A stretch of DNA of 64,000 nucleotides from Phytophthora sp. 'mugwort' (Eukaryota; Oomycota; Peronosporomycetes; Peronosporales; Peronosporaceae). Location of the stretch: the NCBI GenBank assembly GCA_033558025.1, contig JAUCEF010000009.1, positions 248,001 to 312,000 of the forward strand. The letters are read 5' to 3'. Position numbers and translations under genes: made by a program. The notes under the pieces are model-generated. The model was not told the DNA's origin, did no database searches, and worked only from the letters and a program-made list of their open reading frames with translations. Shown in pieces: positions 20,795-30,309 of this stretch. Position 1 is the stretch's first letter; each line of letters opens with the position of its first letter.

Positions 20795-22999
20795 ATGAGC
20801 CGATCTGCTCAACAGTCTAGTACTCAGCAGATTCGGCTCTCACACTGTGGGTTTGCTCTCTGGTGGTTCGCGATCCTTGCGATACATTCTGTCACGTGTG
20901 TGTACAGCACTGTGTTCGCAAATTTGTACTTGGGGTTCGAGCTCACCACGTTCCAGTTTATACTCGAATACAACGGAGTCGGAATGCCTCGCCAAGATTA
21001 CCACTCGGTTGCGTACGTGTACATGGCATTGGCCACAATACACGGTATGTGTGCACTGTTCATAATTATTGGGTCGGTGTGGCACCGTAAACTCGTCTTC
21101 GCCCCGAGAAAAAGGAACACGAACACAAAGTCCAGCAAAACCATGTGCAAGAAAGTCACCAGCGAGACCGCGGCAACTCAATCAGCTCGAGCCGTACGAT
21201 TTATTTCAGCAGCCTATCATCGACTTGGAAGTCGCCATGGAGTACTAGGAGTAAAGGGAAATCACTTTCACGTCGTTCTCATCTGCCGAGAGCTTGTTGA
21301 GCTGTCCTTACAGACTGAACAGGCCGTCCGAATGAGTAAATACCTGCCACGAGTACTGCTGAATCGGTTCTATGTGATTCTACTCGTGATGAATTGCTGG
21401 TCGTCTGTGTTTGTGTACTCTCGGTGGTTTTTTTGGCGTAACGAAGCTCGCCGACGATTTGCAGCAATTGTTTCTGACTGTGCACTAAATCTCATGACAA
21501 CGATGGGCGTCTCCTTTATCGTAATGCTCGGTTATACTGACGGATACGGCTTGGATGACTTTGATTGGCAAAGTCTCGACGATGATGAACTGCTTTCTCA
21601 AATGCTGAATGAAGCGAGAGTAATCCTGGTGATGTCGTGGTCGGATCTAGTAGCTCGCGTAATTTTCTCACTAAGTCTAGTCGCTACTACAGCCGACATG
21701 AAAGCACTAATACAGAATACTCCCGAACGCGGCAATCGAGTCATAAATACTGCAGGGCTCAGCATCAGCTTAAAACAAAATCTGACTGCGGTGGAGCCAT
21801 TCGGAAACCAGAATGGTCTGATGAGTTCTGAAAATTCCACCAGACGCACCAACCAACTGACAAGTCGATACTCTTCATACAAATCTGCAGGACTGCGTAA
21901 TCGTTTGAGCCGTATGCTACTTCAGGGAGCACATAGTGTCTTTGCTGCGTGGGGTGTCGTCGTACTGCTACTGCACGTGCATGCTTCCATGCAGACGCCG
22001 CTGTCTGAGTGCTCGCCGAAAGTTTATCCTATGGCTGGTGCTCTCCCTTCATGTTACGCCGTGAATTTCGACTGTCACTTTCTGAAAATCTCTGGTTCAA
22101 AACAAGAAGTTAAAGTTGAATGGGACAGGTTCGACCGCAGCACAGCAGCAAAGCTACGTATTCTGCATTGCCCATCTCTGATGGTACCCGACAGTTTTCA
22201 GGATTTTGGCGTCCTGCAAGAATTTATGGTGTACAATTCGACAATTATGGATTGGGGCGATACTGCAGCGTTAACGAATACTCACCACCCACAGATGGCG
22301 TACATGACCATCATCCGCGTGAATATGACTGGTGGGTCCCTTCCACTTGGGTTTCAAGCTCTTGACTTCCCTGCTCTCCTTAATAAGATCATTTTCTGTG
22401 AGACGAACTTGGAGACGCTCCCCGATGATCTTGACTCCAAATGGCTGCCAGAGTCTCTCGTTTACCTCGAGAACAGCAATTTTACGACCGTTCCGTCATC
22501 TCTTTGCAGATTGCAGCCATTCTTTCTCCTACTAGCAGGGAATCCGATTTCCGAACTCCCCCCTGAGCTCTTCGAAGGAGATATACAATATATCTATATC
22601 GGATACACCCTGGTGACTGAACTGCCGGAAAATGTGACACCAGTATTTCTATCTACCTTAGAAATCACCGATACGAACATTTCGTATTTCCCGTCTTGGA
22701 TCGATCCGTACGTGGAATTCGCGCTTGGAGGACCCCCTTTGGTGTATGGTGGTGGCTCCACCTACTGCTCGGAGCTAGAACAAGTCATGAGCGGTGCCAT
22801 CACGGGGTTCAGTCATTCTATGCAGCCTCAATACTCGTCAGTGCTGATGAACGCGTCCGAGTCGAATTGGAAAGTACTGGTTCAGGCGGTTGACTGTTCA
22901 CCACCGATGCTGGCTACCCAGTTTCCTCTAGAATATTTCGATGCGATATATGGACTTGGCAATGGAAATACAAGCTGGCCTAGTATGCTCACGCAGTAA
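20795..22999 (+). CDS. LRR-containing polytopic membrane protein, gene B
   Basis: The product is 734 aa from the ATG at 20795. It has the same architecture as gene A, and the two share recognisable motifs throughout. Hydrophobic segments near residues 19-45, 68-92, 185-208, 216-240, 270-298 and 372-393 are followed by a Cys-containing LRR-like domain (about 400-715) with motifs NLETLPDDLDSKWLP, LLAGNPISELPPELFEGD, TDTNISYFPSWIDP and YCSELEQV. Basic stretches in the loop after the second helix (RKLVFAPRKRN) suggest a cytosolic side. The likely role is a cell-surface receptor-like protein; the ligand and signalling partner are unknown. Bases 20,845-22,863 appear identical, with equal length, to the inverted copy 24,627-26,645, whereas the first 50 bases and the last 135 differ clearly. 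The product ends NGNTSWPSMLTQ, unlike B'. Confidence 0.8.
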   Translation: MSRSAQQSSTQQIRLSHCGFALWWFAILAIHSVTCVYSTVFANLYLGFELTTFQFILEYNGVGMPRQDYHSVAYVYMALATIHGMCALFIIIGSVWHRKLVFAPRKRNTNTKSSKTMCKKVTSETAATQSARAVRFISAAYHRLGSRHGVLGVKGNHFHVVLICRELVELSLQTEQAVRMSKYLPRVLLNRFYVILLVMNCWSSVFVYSRWFFWRNEARRRFAAIVSDCALNLMTTMGVSFIVMLGYTDGYGLDDFDWQSLDDDELLSQMLNEARVILVMSWSDLVARVIFSLSLVATTADMKALIQNTPERGNRVINTAGLSISLKQNLTAVEPFGNQNGLMSSENSTRRTNQLTSRYSSYKSAGLRNRLSRMLLQGAHSVFAAWGVVVLLLHVHASMQTPLSECSPKVYPMAGALPSCYAVNFDCHFLKISGSKQEVKVEWDRFDRSTAAKLRILHCPSLMVPDSFQDFGVLQEFMVYNSTIMDWGDTAALTNTHHPQMAYMTIIRVNMTGGSLPLGFQALDFPALLNKIIFCETNLETLPDDLDSKWLPESLVYLENSNFTTVPSSLCRLQPFFLLLAGNPISELPPELFEGDIQYIYIGYTLVTELPENVTPVFLSTLEITDTNISYFPSWIDPYVEFALGGPPLVYGGGSTYCSELEQVMSGAITGFSHSMQPQYSSVLMNASESNWKVLVQAVDCSPPMLATQFPLEYFDAIYGLGNGNTSWPSMLTQ
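20845..22863 (+). repeat. Identical tract of the B/B' inverted pair, left copy
   Basis: This 2,019-base stretch corresponds in reverse orientation to 24,627-26,645, which has exactly the same length. All three frames that can be compared give the same translations. Immediately outside, identity falls sharply: 6 substitutions in the 50 bases at the 5' end and about 20 in the 115 bases at the 3' end. Confidence 0.85.
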
Positions 23000-24481
23000 C
23001 ACACCGAATGTACTGGAAAAACAAGAAATCGACTAACAGACCATGCAACACATGTTTGCTATTATAATTTACCTATCAACCTCTTTGGTGCTCCGTGTCT
23101 TCTTCCGTCGGGCTCACTTAAAGGCGCGTGCTTTTTCAACGTTTTCTGGTTCGGGAATATTATAAAGAGCGTCACTGCGCGTATACTTTCAGGAAGCTGG
23201 TGGCTTCTTCTACGCGAAAGGAGAAGCCATCACTCACGGAGTATCAACATCACCTCGGTAAGCTGTTTCACCACCTCGTCAGCCGCGAGTTCCTCGGTGT
23301 TAATGTTGGGGTGGCTGAGGCTCGCCAAAATACACTCACGAACAAAACATCCCAGATACGCTTTAAATCATTCCACGAAAAACAGTACAGTGTAGCGCTA
23401 ACTCGAGGCTCTATCGAGTCTCTTCAGCGCGGGTCTCCCAGCTTACAAAGAGCACTACATGTTTCTCTGTAACTAAAACAACAATATATATAATATCTCT
23501 GCTGTCGAAATCTCCGCTCTAATTGAATGCAAAAGGCAACAGTGAGAGCATTCCTAGCCAATCCGGCTCTGGTGGCGTGGATGTGATGTGGAGAACTCCA
23601 CCGGTGGTGTCATCGCAGCTGCCCTGTGGAAACATCGAGTTATGATCTGCTGGTGGGGCTCCAGTGGCTAGTTCTTCGCACCTTTTGCTATATTTATTGC
23701 CAATAGTTGGGCCAATTTGGTAGTGTATTGGACGAGGGAATCCCAATAATAAAACATCCAATCGAAATAATAAGTTATTTATTGTGTCACAGTTATTTTT
23801 TGCGACCCCTATATACTTTTGTAAGCAAGTCCAATAAACTGGAAGCTTCTCCACAAAATATAGCTTTTAAATCTTTTGATGTATATCTGGTAGACGGCGC
23901 TCAACGAAGGTGTCCGGAAGTCGAGTATCAGCCTGAAATCGATCAAACATGTGCGTGTTACCTGGGCATGAGGTTGAGTGAGCGGTGGCGGCCTGCTCAC
24001 CAAATTCGATGAAGACGGACGGTCAAACAGCAGCTTCCGCTGCACCTTGAGCCTTATGATCCTTAGCGTGTTTGCTTATCTGTGCGGTGCTTCCAGCTGG
24101 GTGCCATAAAGCACACATACACCCTCCGTAGCCATACAGACTGTATGATGCAGTGCTTTAGTTTTTGGAGTGTCGACGCGCTGAGTCAAGTTCTCGCCAT
24201 TATTTTTCGGCTTCTTGGCAGTATTCATGTGTCGGCCAACAAAGTGAAGAGGATCTGCGATATCCAAACTTCAAGTCGTTTGTCAGTCTACGTCGTGCTG
24301 AACGCGATAAAAATATAAAACATCACGCCATAAATAAGAAAATATTTAAAAGGAAAAATAACAAATATTTATGTTTTGATATTATAAATTTGTCCAAAAC
24401 TAAAAAATATATTTTTACACAACCAGCGTCATGTTGCGCTGCGTCACTTCCGATTTGCCATCTGCCACTTCAATCAGCGAG
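23000..24481. other. Spacer at the centre of the inverted duplication
   Basis: It separates the convergent genes B and B'. A plus-strand open frame near 23,128-23,472 (about 114 codons, no ATG at its start in the conserved part) and short minus-strand frames at 23,519-23,730 and 24,076-24,267 show no recognisable domain. They may be fragments of captured genes. I found no inverted homology between its two halves, so the duplication does not extend to a perfect palindrome centre. The stretch 24,310-24,420 is very AT-rich. Confidence 0.45.
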
Positions 24482-26695
24482 TTACAGCGTGGATTCCGAA
24501 TAGAAACTGGACCCACTTGCATTTTCATTGCCTAGACCATACATCGCATCGAAGTATTCTAGAGCAAACTGAGTAGCCCACATCGGTGGCGAACAGTCAA
24601 CCACCTGACTCAATAAGTTCCAATTTGACTCGGACGCGTTCATCAGCACTGACGAGTATTGAGGCTGCATAGAATGACTGAACCCCGTGATGGCACCGCT
24701 CATGACTTGTTCTAGCTCCGAGCAGTAGGTGGAGCCACCACCATACACCAAAGGGGGTCCTCCAAGCGCGAATTCCACGTACGGATCGATCCAAGACGGG
24801 AAATACGAAATGTTCGTATCGGTGATTTCTAAGGTAGATAGAAATACTGGTGTCACATTTTCCGGCAGTTCAGTCACCAGGGTGTATCCGATATAGATAT
24901 ATTGTATATCTCCTTCGAAGAGCTCAGGGGGGAGTTCGGAAATCGGATTCCCTGCTAGTAGGAGAAAGAATGGCTGCAATCTGCAAAGAGATGACGGAAC
25001 GGTCGTAAAATTGCTGTTCTCGAGGTAAACGAGAGACTCTGGCAGCCATTTGGAGTCAAGATCATCGGGGAGCGTCTCCAAGTTCGTCTCACAGAAAATG
25101 ATCTTATTAAGGAGAGCAGGGAAGTCAAGAGCTTGAAACCCAAGTGGAAGGGACCCACCAGTCATATTCACGCGGATGATGGTCATGTACGCCATCTGTG
25201 GGTGGTGAGTATTCGTTAACGCTGCAGTATCGCCCCAATCCATAATTGTCGAATTGTACACCATAAATTCTTGCAGGACGCCAAAATCCTGAAAACTGTC
25301 AGGTACCATCAGAGATGGGCAATGCAGAATACGTAGCTTTGCTGCTGTGCTGCGGTCGAACCTGTCCCATTCAACTTTAACTTCTTGTTTTGAACCAGAG
25401 ATTTTCAGAAAGTGACAGTCGAAATTCACGGCGTAACATGAAGGGAGAGCACCAGCCATAGGATAAACTTTCGGCGAGCACTCAGACAGCGGCGTCTGCA
25501 TGGAAGCATGCACGTGCAGTAGCAGTACGACGACACCCCACGCAGCAAAGACACTATGTGCTCCCTGAAGTAGCATACGGCTCAAACGATTACGCAGTCC
25601 TGCAGATTTGTATGAAGAGTATCGACTTGTCAGTTGGTTGGTGCGTCTGGTGGAATTTTCAGAACTCATCAGACCATTCTGGTTTCCGAATGGCTCCACC
25701 GCAGTCAGATTTTGTTTTAAGCTGATGCTGAGCCCTGCAGTATTTATGACTCGATTGCCGCGTTCGGGAGTATTCTGTATTAGTGCTTTCATGTCGGCTG
25801 TAGTAGCGACTAGACTTAGTGAGAAAATTACGCGAGCTACTAGATCCGACCACGACATCACCAGGATTACTCTCGCTTCATTCAGCATTTGAGAAAGCAG
25901 TTCATCATCGTCGAGACTTTGCCAATCAAAGTCATCCAAGCCATATCCGTCAGTATAACCGAGCATTACGATAAAGGAGACGCCCATCGTTGTCATGAGA
26001 TTTAGTGCACAGTCAGAAACAATTGCTGCAAATCGTCGGCGAGCTTCGTTACGCCAAAAAAACCACCGAGAGTACACAAACACAGACGACCAGCAATTCA
26101 TCACGAGTAGAATCACATAGAACCGATTCAGCAGTACTCGTGGCAGGTATTTACTCATTCGGACGGCCTGTTCAGTCTGTAAGGACAGCTCAACAAGCTC
26201 TCGGCAGATGAGAACGACGTGAAAGTGATTTCCCTTTACTCCTAGTACTCCATGGCGACTTCCAAGTCGATGATAGGCTGCTGAAATAAATCGTACGGCT
26301 CGAGCTGATTGAGTTGCCGCGGTCTCGCTGGTGACTTTCTTGCACATGGTTTTGCTGGACTTTGTGTTCGTGTTCCTTTTTCTCGGGGCGAAGACGAGTT
26401 TACGGTGCCACACCGACCCAATAATTATGAACAGTGCACACATACCGTGTATTGTGGCCAATGCCATGTACACGTACGCAACCGAGTGGTAATCTTGGCG
26501 AGGCATTCCGACTCCGTTGTATTCGAGTATAAACTGGAACGTGGTGAGCTCGAACCCCAAGTACAAATTTGCGAACACAGTGCTGTACACACACGTGACA
26601 GAATGTATCGCAAGGATCGCGAACCACCAGAGAGCAAACCCACAGCGTGAGAGCCGAATCTGCTGAGTACCAGACGATTGAGCAGGCCGGCTCAT
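24482..26695 (-). CDS. LRR-containing polytopic membrane protein, gene B'
   Basis: The product is 737 aa from the ATG at 26695, convergent with gene B across a 1.5 kb spacer. From about residue 18 to 691 the protein is the same as that of gene B, with the same six hydrophobic segments and LRR-like domain. The N-terminal 17 residues (MSRPAQSSGTQQIRLSR) and the last about 45 (ending SFYSESTL) differ from B, as do the flanking non-coding sequences. The frame is intact and probably expressed. Diverged promoters beside an identical coding core suggest that the two copies could be regulated differently while making nearly the same receptor-like product. Confidence 0.8.
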   Translation of the reverse strand: MSRPAQSSGTQQIRLSRCGFALWWFAILAIHSVTCVYSTVFANLYLGFELTTFQFILEYNGVGMPRQDYHSVAYVYMALATIHGMCALFIIIGSVWHRKLVFAPRKRNTNTKSSKTMCKKVTSETAATQSARAVRFISAAYHRLGSRHGVLGVKGNHFHVVLICRELVELSLQTEQAVRMSKYLPRVLLNRFYVILLVMNCWSSVFVYSRWFFWRNEARRRFAAIVSDCALNLMTTMGVSFIVMLGYTDGYGLDDFDWQSLDDDELLSQMLNEARVILVMSWSDLVARVIFSLSLVATTADMKALIQNTPERGNRVINTAGLSISLKQNLTAVEPFGNQNGLMSSENSTRRTNQLTSRYSSYKSAGLRNRLSRMLLQGAHSVFAAWGVVVLLLHVHASMQTPLSECSPKVYPMAGALPSCYAVNFDCHFLKISGSKQEVKVEWDRFDRSTAAKLRILHCPSLMVPDSFQDFGVLQEFMVYNSTIMDWGDTAALTNTHHPQMAYMTIIRVNMTGGSLPLGFQALDFPALLNKIIFCETNLETLPDDLDSKWLPESLVYLENSNFTTVPSSLCRLQPFFLLLAGNPISELPPELFEGDIQYIYIGYTLVTELPENVTPVFLSTLEITDTNISYFPSWIDPYVEFALGGPPLVYGGGSTYCSELEQVMSGAITGFSHSMQPQYSSVLMNASESNWNLLSQVVDCSPPMWATQFALEYFDAMYGLGNENASGSSFYSESTL
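24627..26645 (-). repeat. Identical tract of the B/B' inverted pair, right copy
   Basis: Inverted partner of 20,845-22,863 (2,019 bases each). The edges are defined by the first mismatches at 26,646 (C opposite the base pairing with 20,844) and 24,626. Confidence 0.85.
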
Positions 26696-27005
26696 CTTTG
26701 ATATCTAGTGCTGTAACTAACTCTTCGTAGCACTTCGAAGTAAAGCCCGAAACATGACGGTCCTTTCTATATATTTAGCAGTGCATCACAAGTGCATATA
26801 TTATTAGGGGGAGCTGAACCTACGAAATAAACAGAAAATAAGCCAAAAGGAAACGCACAAATAAGCAGATATCGTCAGATAAATATCTCACTACTGCTCC
26901 CTTTGCGTGCAATGAGCTGCTTATTTCAAATATCAGCCACCTATCAAAGTGGCTGATATTAAAAATCGATATAAGAAAAAATCGTCCAGGATATCAGTAG
27001 GAAAA
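26696..27005. other. Upstream region of B' with nested hairpins
   Basis: About 100 bases next to B' are the diverged promoter counterpart of the region upstream of B. Further right is a hairpin with a perfect 12-bp stem (AATATCAGCCAC 26,929-26,940; GTGGCTGATATT 26,949-26,960; 8-base loop). It is enclosed by a second pair, AAATAAGCAG near 26,862 and CTGCTTATTT near 26,917. This could be a miniature inverted-repeat element. No gene is seen. Confidence 0.5.
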
Positions 27006-27219
27006 TGTGTTGCAGTACACAGCTCTTGCACGGTTCACTCACGTATGTGGACCGCGGGCACGGTTCATCCGAACCGCACTCTGATTGGTCGATAACCAAG
27101 ATAGCCCGCTTGGTGGTTCAGAGGGGACAGCAGGGAGTAAACAGTAAGGGGACTGGTTTAAGCATTTTAATCTACTCACTTCGGCATTTGCCTCCTACTA
27201 CTCAAGCTTCACCTCAACA
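27006..27219 (+). repeat. Copia-1 5' LTR
   Basis: It begins TGTGTTGCAG and ends CTCAACA, followed by GGTTAACAGCC. It aligns with 44,564-44,785 with strong conservation in the last 85 bases and weaker conservation in the first half. Confidence 0.75.
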
Positions 27220-27302
27220 GGTTAACAGCCACAATTCGGTACGCTGCCCAAGACAAAGAACACCTCGCCGGACTGTTCAAAATGATGACTAAGCTTGCCG
27301 AA

Positions 27303-27307
27303 GTCAT
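27303..27307 (+). repeat. Target-site duplication of the Gypsy element, left copy
   Basis: GTCAT here and at 34,007-34,011 flank the Gypsy LTRs exactly. Joining the sequence across them restores the Copia gag start (AEVI...), which confirms nested insertion. Confidence 0.9.
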
Positions 27308-27834
27308 TGTAAGGATGTGGTTTGCAATTACGACACATTTTACATCGGTTACGTATGGGTAAAACCTTTGGTCCCGACACAATCGATATACGCACAGTCT
27401 GGTGCAGACGTAAAGTTTCTATCGTCCAAGGCAAAGGTCACGGATTCGAGTCCCATCGATAACACATTTTATTTTGCATAAATTGCACATAAGGAGGCGC
27501 CGCGCGATACCACGACATCTTCCAAGGATCACGTATGTGAACTACACTCATGGTACACGCAATCATTATCATGATGACGAAACCAGAGAATGTCCCAGAG
27601 TCTCCAGCCAATCAGATAGTCAATAGAGTGTGACGTGTAGGTTTGCATGTGATGTAGAGGAATGGTTGGTCACCGTGCGGAGAATATCCAGCGTGGCACA
27701 AAGGACACACAAGAGCCTCCATGGCGGCTTAGATATAGCGCTAGCGAACTAAGGACCGCCCAAAATGAATCACTTCCAAATTCCCTTCCTACTCGACAAC
27801 TCCTTCTCCTTCTCCTCGGCCCCACATCATTACA
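27308..27834 (+). repeat. Gypsy 5' LTR
   Basis: 527 bases, TG...CA boundaries. It is followed by AGTGGTAGCACTTG, the probable primer-binding site region. It is almost identical to the 3' LTR at 33,472-34,006. Confidence 0.9.
27382..27460 (+). promoter_or_regulatory. tRNA-like module inside the Gypsy LTR
   Basis: The stretch can fold as a degenerate cloverleaf: outer stem ATCGAT/ATCGAT, a D-arm-like hairpin GCAC-AGTCTG-GTGC, a GACG/CGTC middle stem and a B-box-like GATTCGAGTCC. It recurs in the 3' LTR near 33,546-33,624. It may be a tRNA-derived internal promoter or a chance fold. The anticodon-like loop is too long and the T-stem imperfect, so it is not called a tRNA gene. Confidence 0.25.
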
Positions 27835-28033
27835 AGTGGTAGCACTTGTTGGTCAAGTCTCCGAAGGGTCTGCAACTGCTCAAGAGGTCCCATTTGCGAG
27901 TGGTTGACTGGTGGCATACGCCGGAAGGTCTCCCTCGCACATCGAACAAGTTACTGGGTGGCATAGCCAGAAGGGGGGGGGTGACTTGTTCCTACAAATC
28001 CTTGTCTGGTTTTCGGACTGGTTTGTGCCGTTG

Positions 28034-28546
28034 ATGGTGACAATCGCGCATCACATAGGGAACTCCAAGCTTTGGGTCTGTGGTTTAGTGCCGTGTGCCT
28101 GCCCCGCCATTGCTAACACGGAGGATAACTTCCCTATAGCGTGTCGTACACTAGCTGGTTGCGCAACAGTTGTCCGGATGGTTGGCAAGGTCACCCCTCT
28201 CGACCCCAAGCGTATGGGAAAGAGAAAAACCCGGGAAACGGAAGCCTGCTTTTGCAGAAGTACCGGGGATCTCTTTAAGTACCCTGGCGACAAAGCTAAA
28301 ATCGATAAGCTTCGCCACGACCTATTTGGCATCCTCGTCAAGCAACAAAAGCTTGTCAAGTTTATTCGGAACGAGATCCCCAACGCCAAGGACTCGGGCG
28401 CCCGCAACCTGCTGCAAAAACTGACGGATCGCCTGAATCACCGTCTCGAGCAGGTCGAAGACTTACTCACCGCTTTCACGGACCGGCAGATCACCTCGTA
28501 CAAGAAAATCCGCAGAAACAAGTCAGGAACTTCTAATAGGGCTTAA
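28034..28546 (+). CDS. Extra leader ORF between 5' LTR and gag of the Gypsy element
   Basis: The frame is 170 aa from the ATG at 28034 (the frame is open further upstream, from a GTG near 27,911). Its first part is Cys-rich with no known motif. The C-terminal half (about 70-165) is Lys/Arg-rich and predicted helical, with segments such as KIDKLRHDLFGILVKQQ and LTDRLNHRLEQVEDLL that look like a coiled coil. No family is recognised. Standard Ty3/Gypsy elements go straight from leader to gag, so this may be an accessory protein or a remnant of an extended gag. It ends 111 bases before the gag ATG. Confidence 0.45.
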   Translation: MVTIAHHIGNSKLWVCGLVPCACPAIANTEDNFPIACRTLAGCATVVRMVGKVTPLDPKRMGKRKTRETEACFCRSTGDLFKYPGDKAKIDKLRHDLFGILVKQQKLVKFIRNEIPNAKDSGARNLLQKLTDRLNHRLEQVEDLLTAFTDRQITSYKKIRRNKSGTSNRA

Positions 28547-28657
28547 TAATAAGCTCTCATTTTTTTGGTATAGCAAATTGATATAGCAGAGCCCCAACAA
28601 AACAAAACAAAAGTAAAAAAAAAAACGAACATTCAAACAAAAGAGGCAATTAGGAAA

Positions 28658-30265
28658 ATGAGTACCCGCGATCTAGTGAAACAAATAACAGAGCTCGCCG
28701 AAAGGCAGCAACAGCTTATGGAGCAACTCGCACGCAAAGAAACGCGAGTCGAAGGCATCTCACTCCCACATTTTTCGGGTGAGATTGGAGAATCGGTCGA
28801 TCTATACTTTGACCAAGTCATGCGGTTCCTTGAGGCCAAAAACATCAACTGGAAAGACCCAGTCAACGGCTCACGCATTGTGGTCATGATGAGCGCAAAC
28901 TTCCGAGGAAATGCAGCCGCGTGGTACATGCTGAACCGCAGCAATGTCCATGACGTGCAAGACCTCATGCACTTACTCACGAATGAGTTTGTGCCTCGGG
29001 ACAATCAGCGTCGGTTGCGTGACCAACTATACCAGTTGCGTCAGAATCGATGCAAGTCCCTCGAAGACTACATTGGCAGGTTCCGAATGTTGCTGACGCA
29101 AGTCAAAGACATTAGTGAACTGGACAAAATCACGTACTTTACGCGTGGACTTGTCGCCCAATTAGGCCGCGAAGTGGAATACCGCCAATGCGACACGATC
29201 TCGGAGTGCTTTGCAGTTGCCCTCGAGTACGAACGCACTCATTTCGGCGGATCGTTCAATCAACGGTATGACTGCCACCAGCGACCTCCACGAAGGTTCT
29301 CAAGTCAACCAAGGTATCAGCAACAAGCTCCCCAGTTCGCCAGGAACACGAAGTTTGGTCGACCATACCAGCCGCGTAATTCGGGTCCGGAACCCATGGA
29401 AATCGACAACGCACAAGTTCGGTATAATCCGCAACCATCACACCAGCCACGGAAAGTTTGTGCGTATTGCAAGAAGACTGGGCATCTCATCAGCGAATGC
29501 TACAAGAAGAAGAACAGCGATGCACGCAGACAAAATAACGGTGCCCCTGCAAATCAGCCTTGGCGCAGAACGGCGGTCAATTACTTCGAACAGGAGGGAA
29601 ACACCGAGGAGTATGGTACTCACGACATCGAAGAGTATGACACTCACAACACGAAAACCAACACCGTGGAATTCGTCGTCGATCCAACACCAAGTGCGAG
29701 AGAGGAGACTGTAGTGGAAGTTAACCACAATGCCCCCATCTCCAAGGAGGAATACGGGGAACATGAGTTAGTGCGTATCCCTGCCAAGTGCAACGGCAAC
29801 GACGTGATAGTTATGTTCGACAGTGGAGCCACCGACAACATTGTGAAGCCTGGAGTACTCGGCCACCTGGCCACCTCCGAACACATCAAGGTCAAGAGGT
29901 TCGATGGCACAACCACCACGACTCAAGAGGCCAAGCATGGATTGGTGGACCTCGAGGTAGGGGGTCGAAGTTTCAACATCCGCGTCATCGAGTGGAAAAT
30001 GGGCGATGGACAAGACATGATCCTGGGAAAGCCCTTTTACCATCGGTACAATCCCCAGATCAACTATCAGACGCACGAAGTCAGCTTTGGGGAAGGCAAC
30101 AATAAAAGGTCGTCTTTGAGAATCGAACCCACACCAGGTGTATTGAATCCTGCTCAACAAACCGCTAAGCCAAGTTTGGACATCGAATCCGACCATCGAC
30201 CAGAAATATCACAACAAGAACGTGAACGCACACATACGAGCAACCCGCAACACAAATTGCGCTAA
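28658..30265 (+). CDS. Ty3/Gypsy Gag-protease
   Basis: The product is 535 aa from the ATG at 28658 and the frame is intact. Residues 1-200 are a retrotransposon Gag (Retrotrans_gag type) with PHFSGEIGESVDLYFDQ and a region around EDYIGRFRMLL. A CCHC zinc knuckle (CAYCKKTGHLISEC) lies at about 268-281, and an aspartic protease with the catalytic signature FDSGATDN at about 387-394. Gag packages the element's RNA in a virus-like particle and the protease matures the polyprotein. The reading frame ends soon after the protease and pol follows in another frame, so Pol could be made by frameshifting, although pol itself is damaged here. Confidence 0.88.
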   Translation: MSTRDLVKQITELAERQQQLMEQLARKETRVEGISLPHFSGEIGESVDLYFDQVMRFLEAKNINWKDPVNGSRIVVMMSANFRGNAAAWYMLNRSNVHDVQDLMHLLTNEFVPRDNQRRLRDQLYQLRQNRCKSLEDYIGRFRMLLTQVKDISELDKITYFTRGLVAQLGREVEYRQCDTISECFAVALEYERTHFGGSFNQRYDCHQRPPRRFSSQPRYQQQAPQFARNTKFGRPYQPRNSGPEPMEIDNAQVRYNPQPSHQPRKVCAYCKKTGHLISECYKKKNSDARRQNNGAPANQPWRRTAVNYFEQEGNTEEYGTHDIEEYDTHNTKTNTVEFVVDPTPSAREETVVEVNHNAPISKEEYGEHELVRIPAKCNGNDVIVMFDSGATDNIVKPGVLGHLATSEHIKVKRFDGTTTTTQEAKHGLVDLEVGGRSFNIRVIEWKMGDGQDMILGKPFYHRYNPQINYQTHEVSFGEGNNKRSSLRIEPTPGVLNPAQQTAKPSLDIESDHRPEISQQERERTHTSNPQHKLR

Positions 30266-30309
30266 AAATTACGGCACAAGTCTCCAGTCTGGAGTTTGCA
30301 AAAAGGCTC

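Noticed and set aside
27382..27460. A true tRNA gene in the Gypsy LTR
   Set aside because: The anticodon-like loop is too long, the T-stem has mismatches and it occurs in both LTRs, so at most it is a tRNA-like module of the element.
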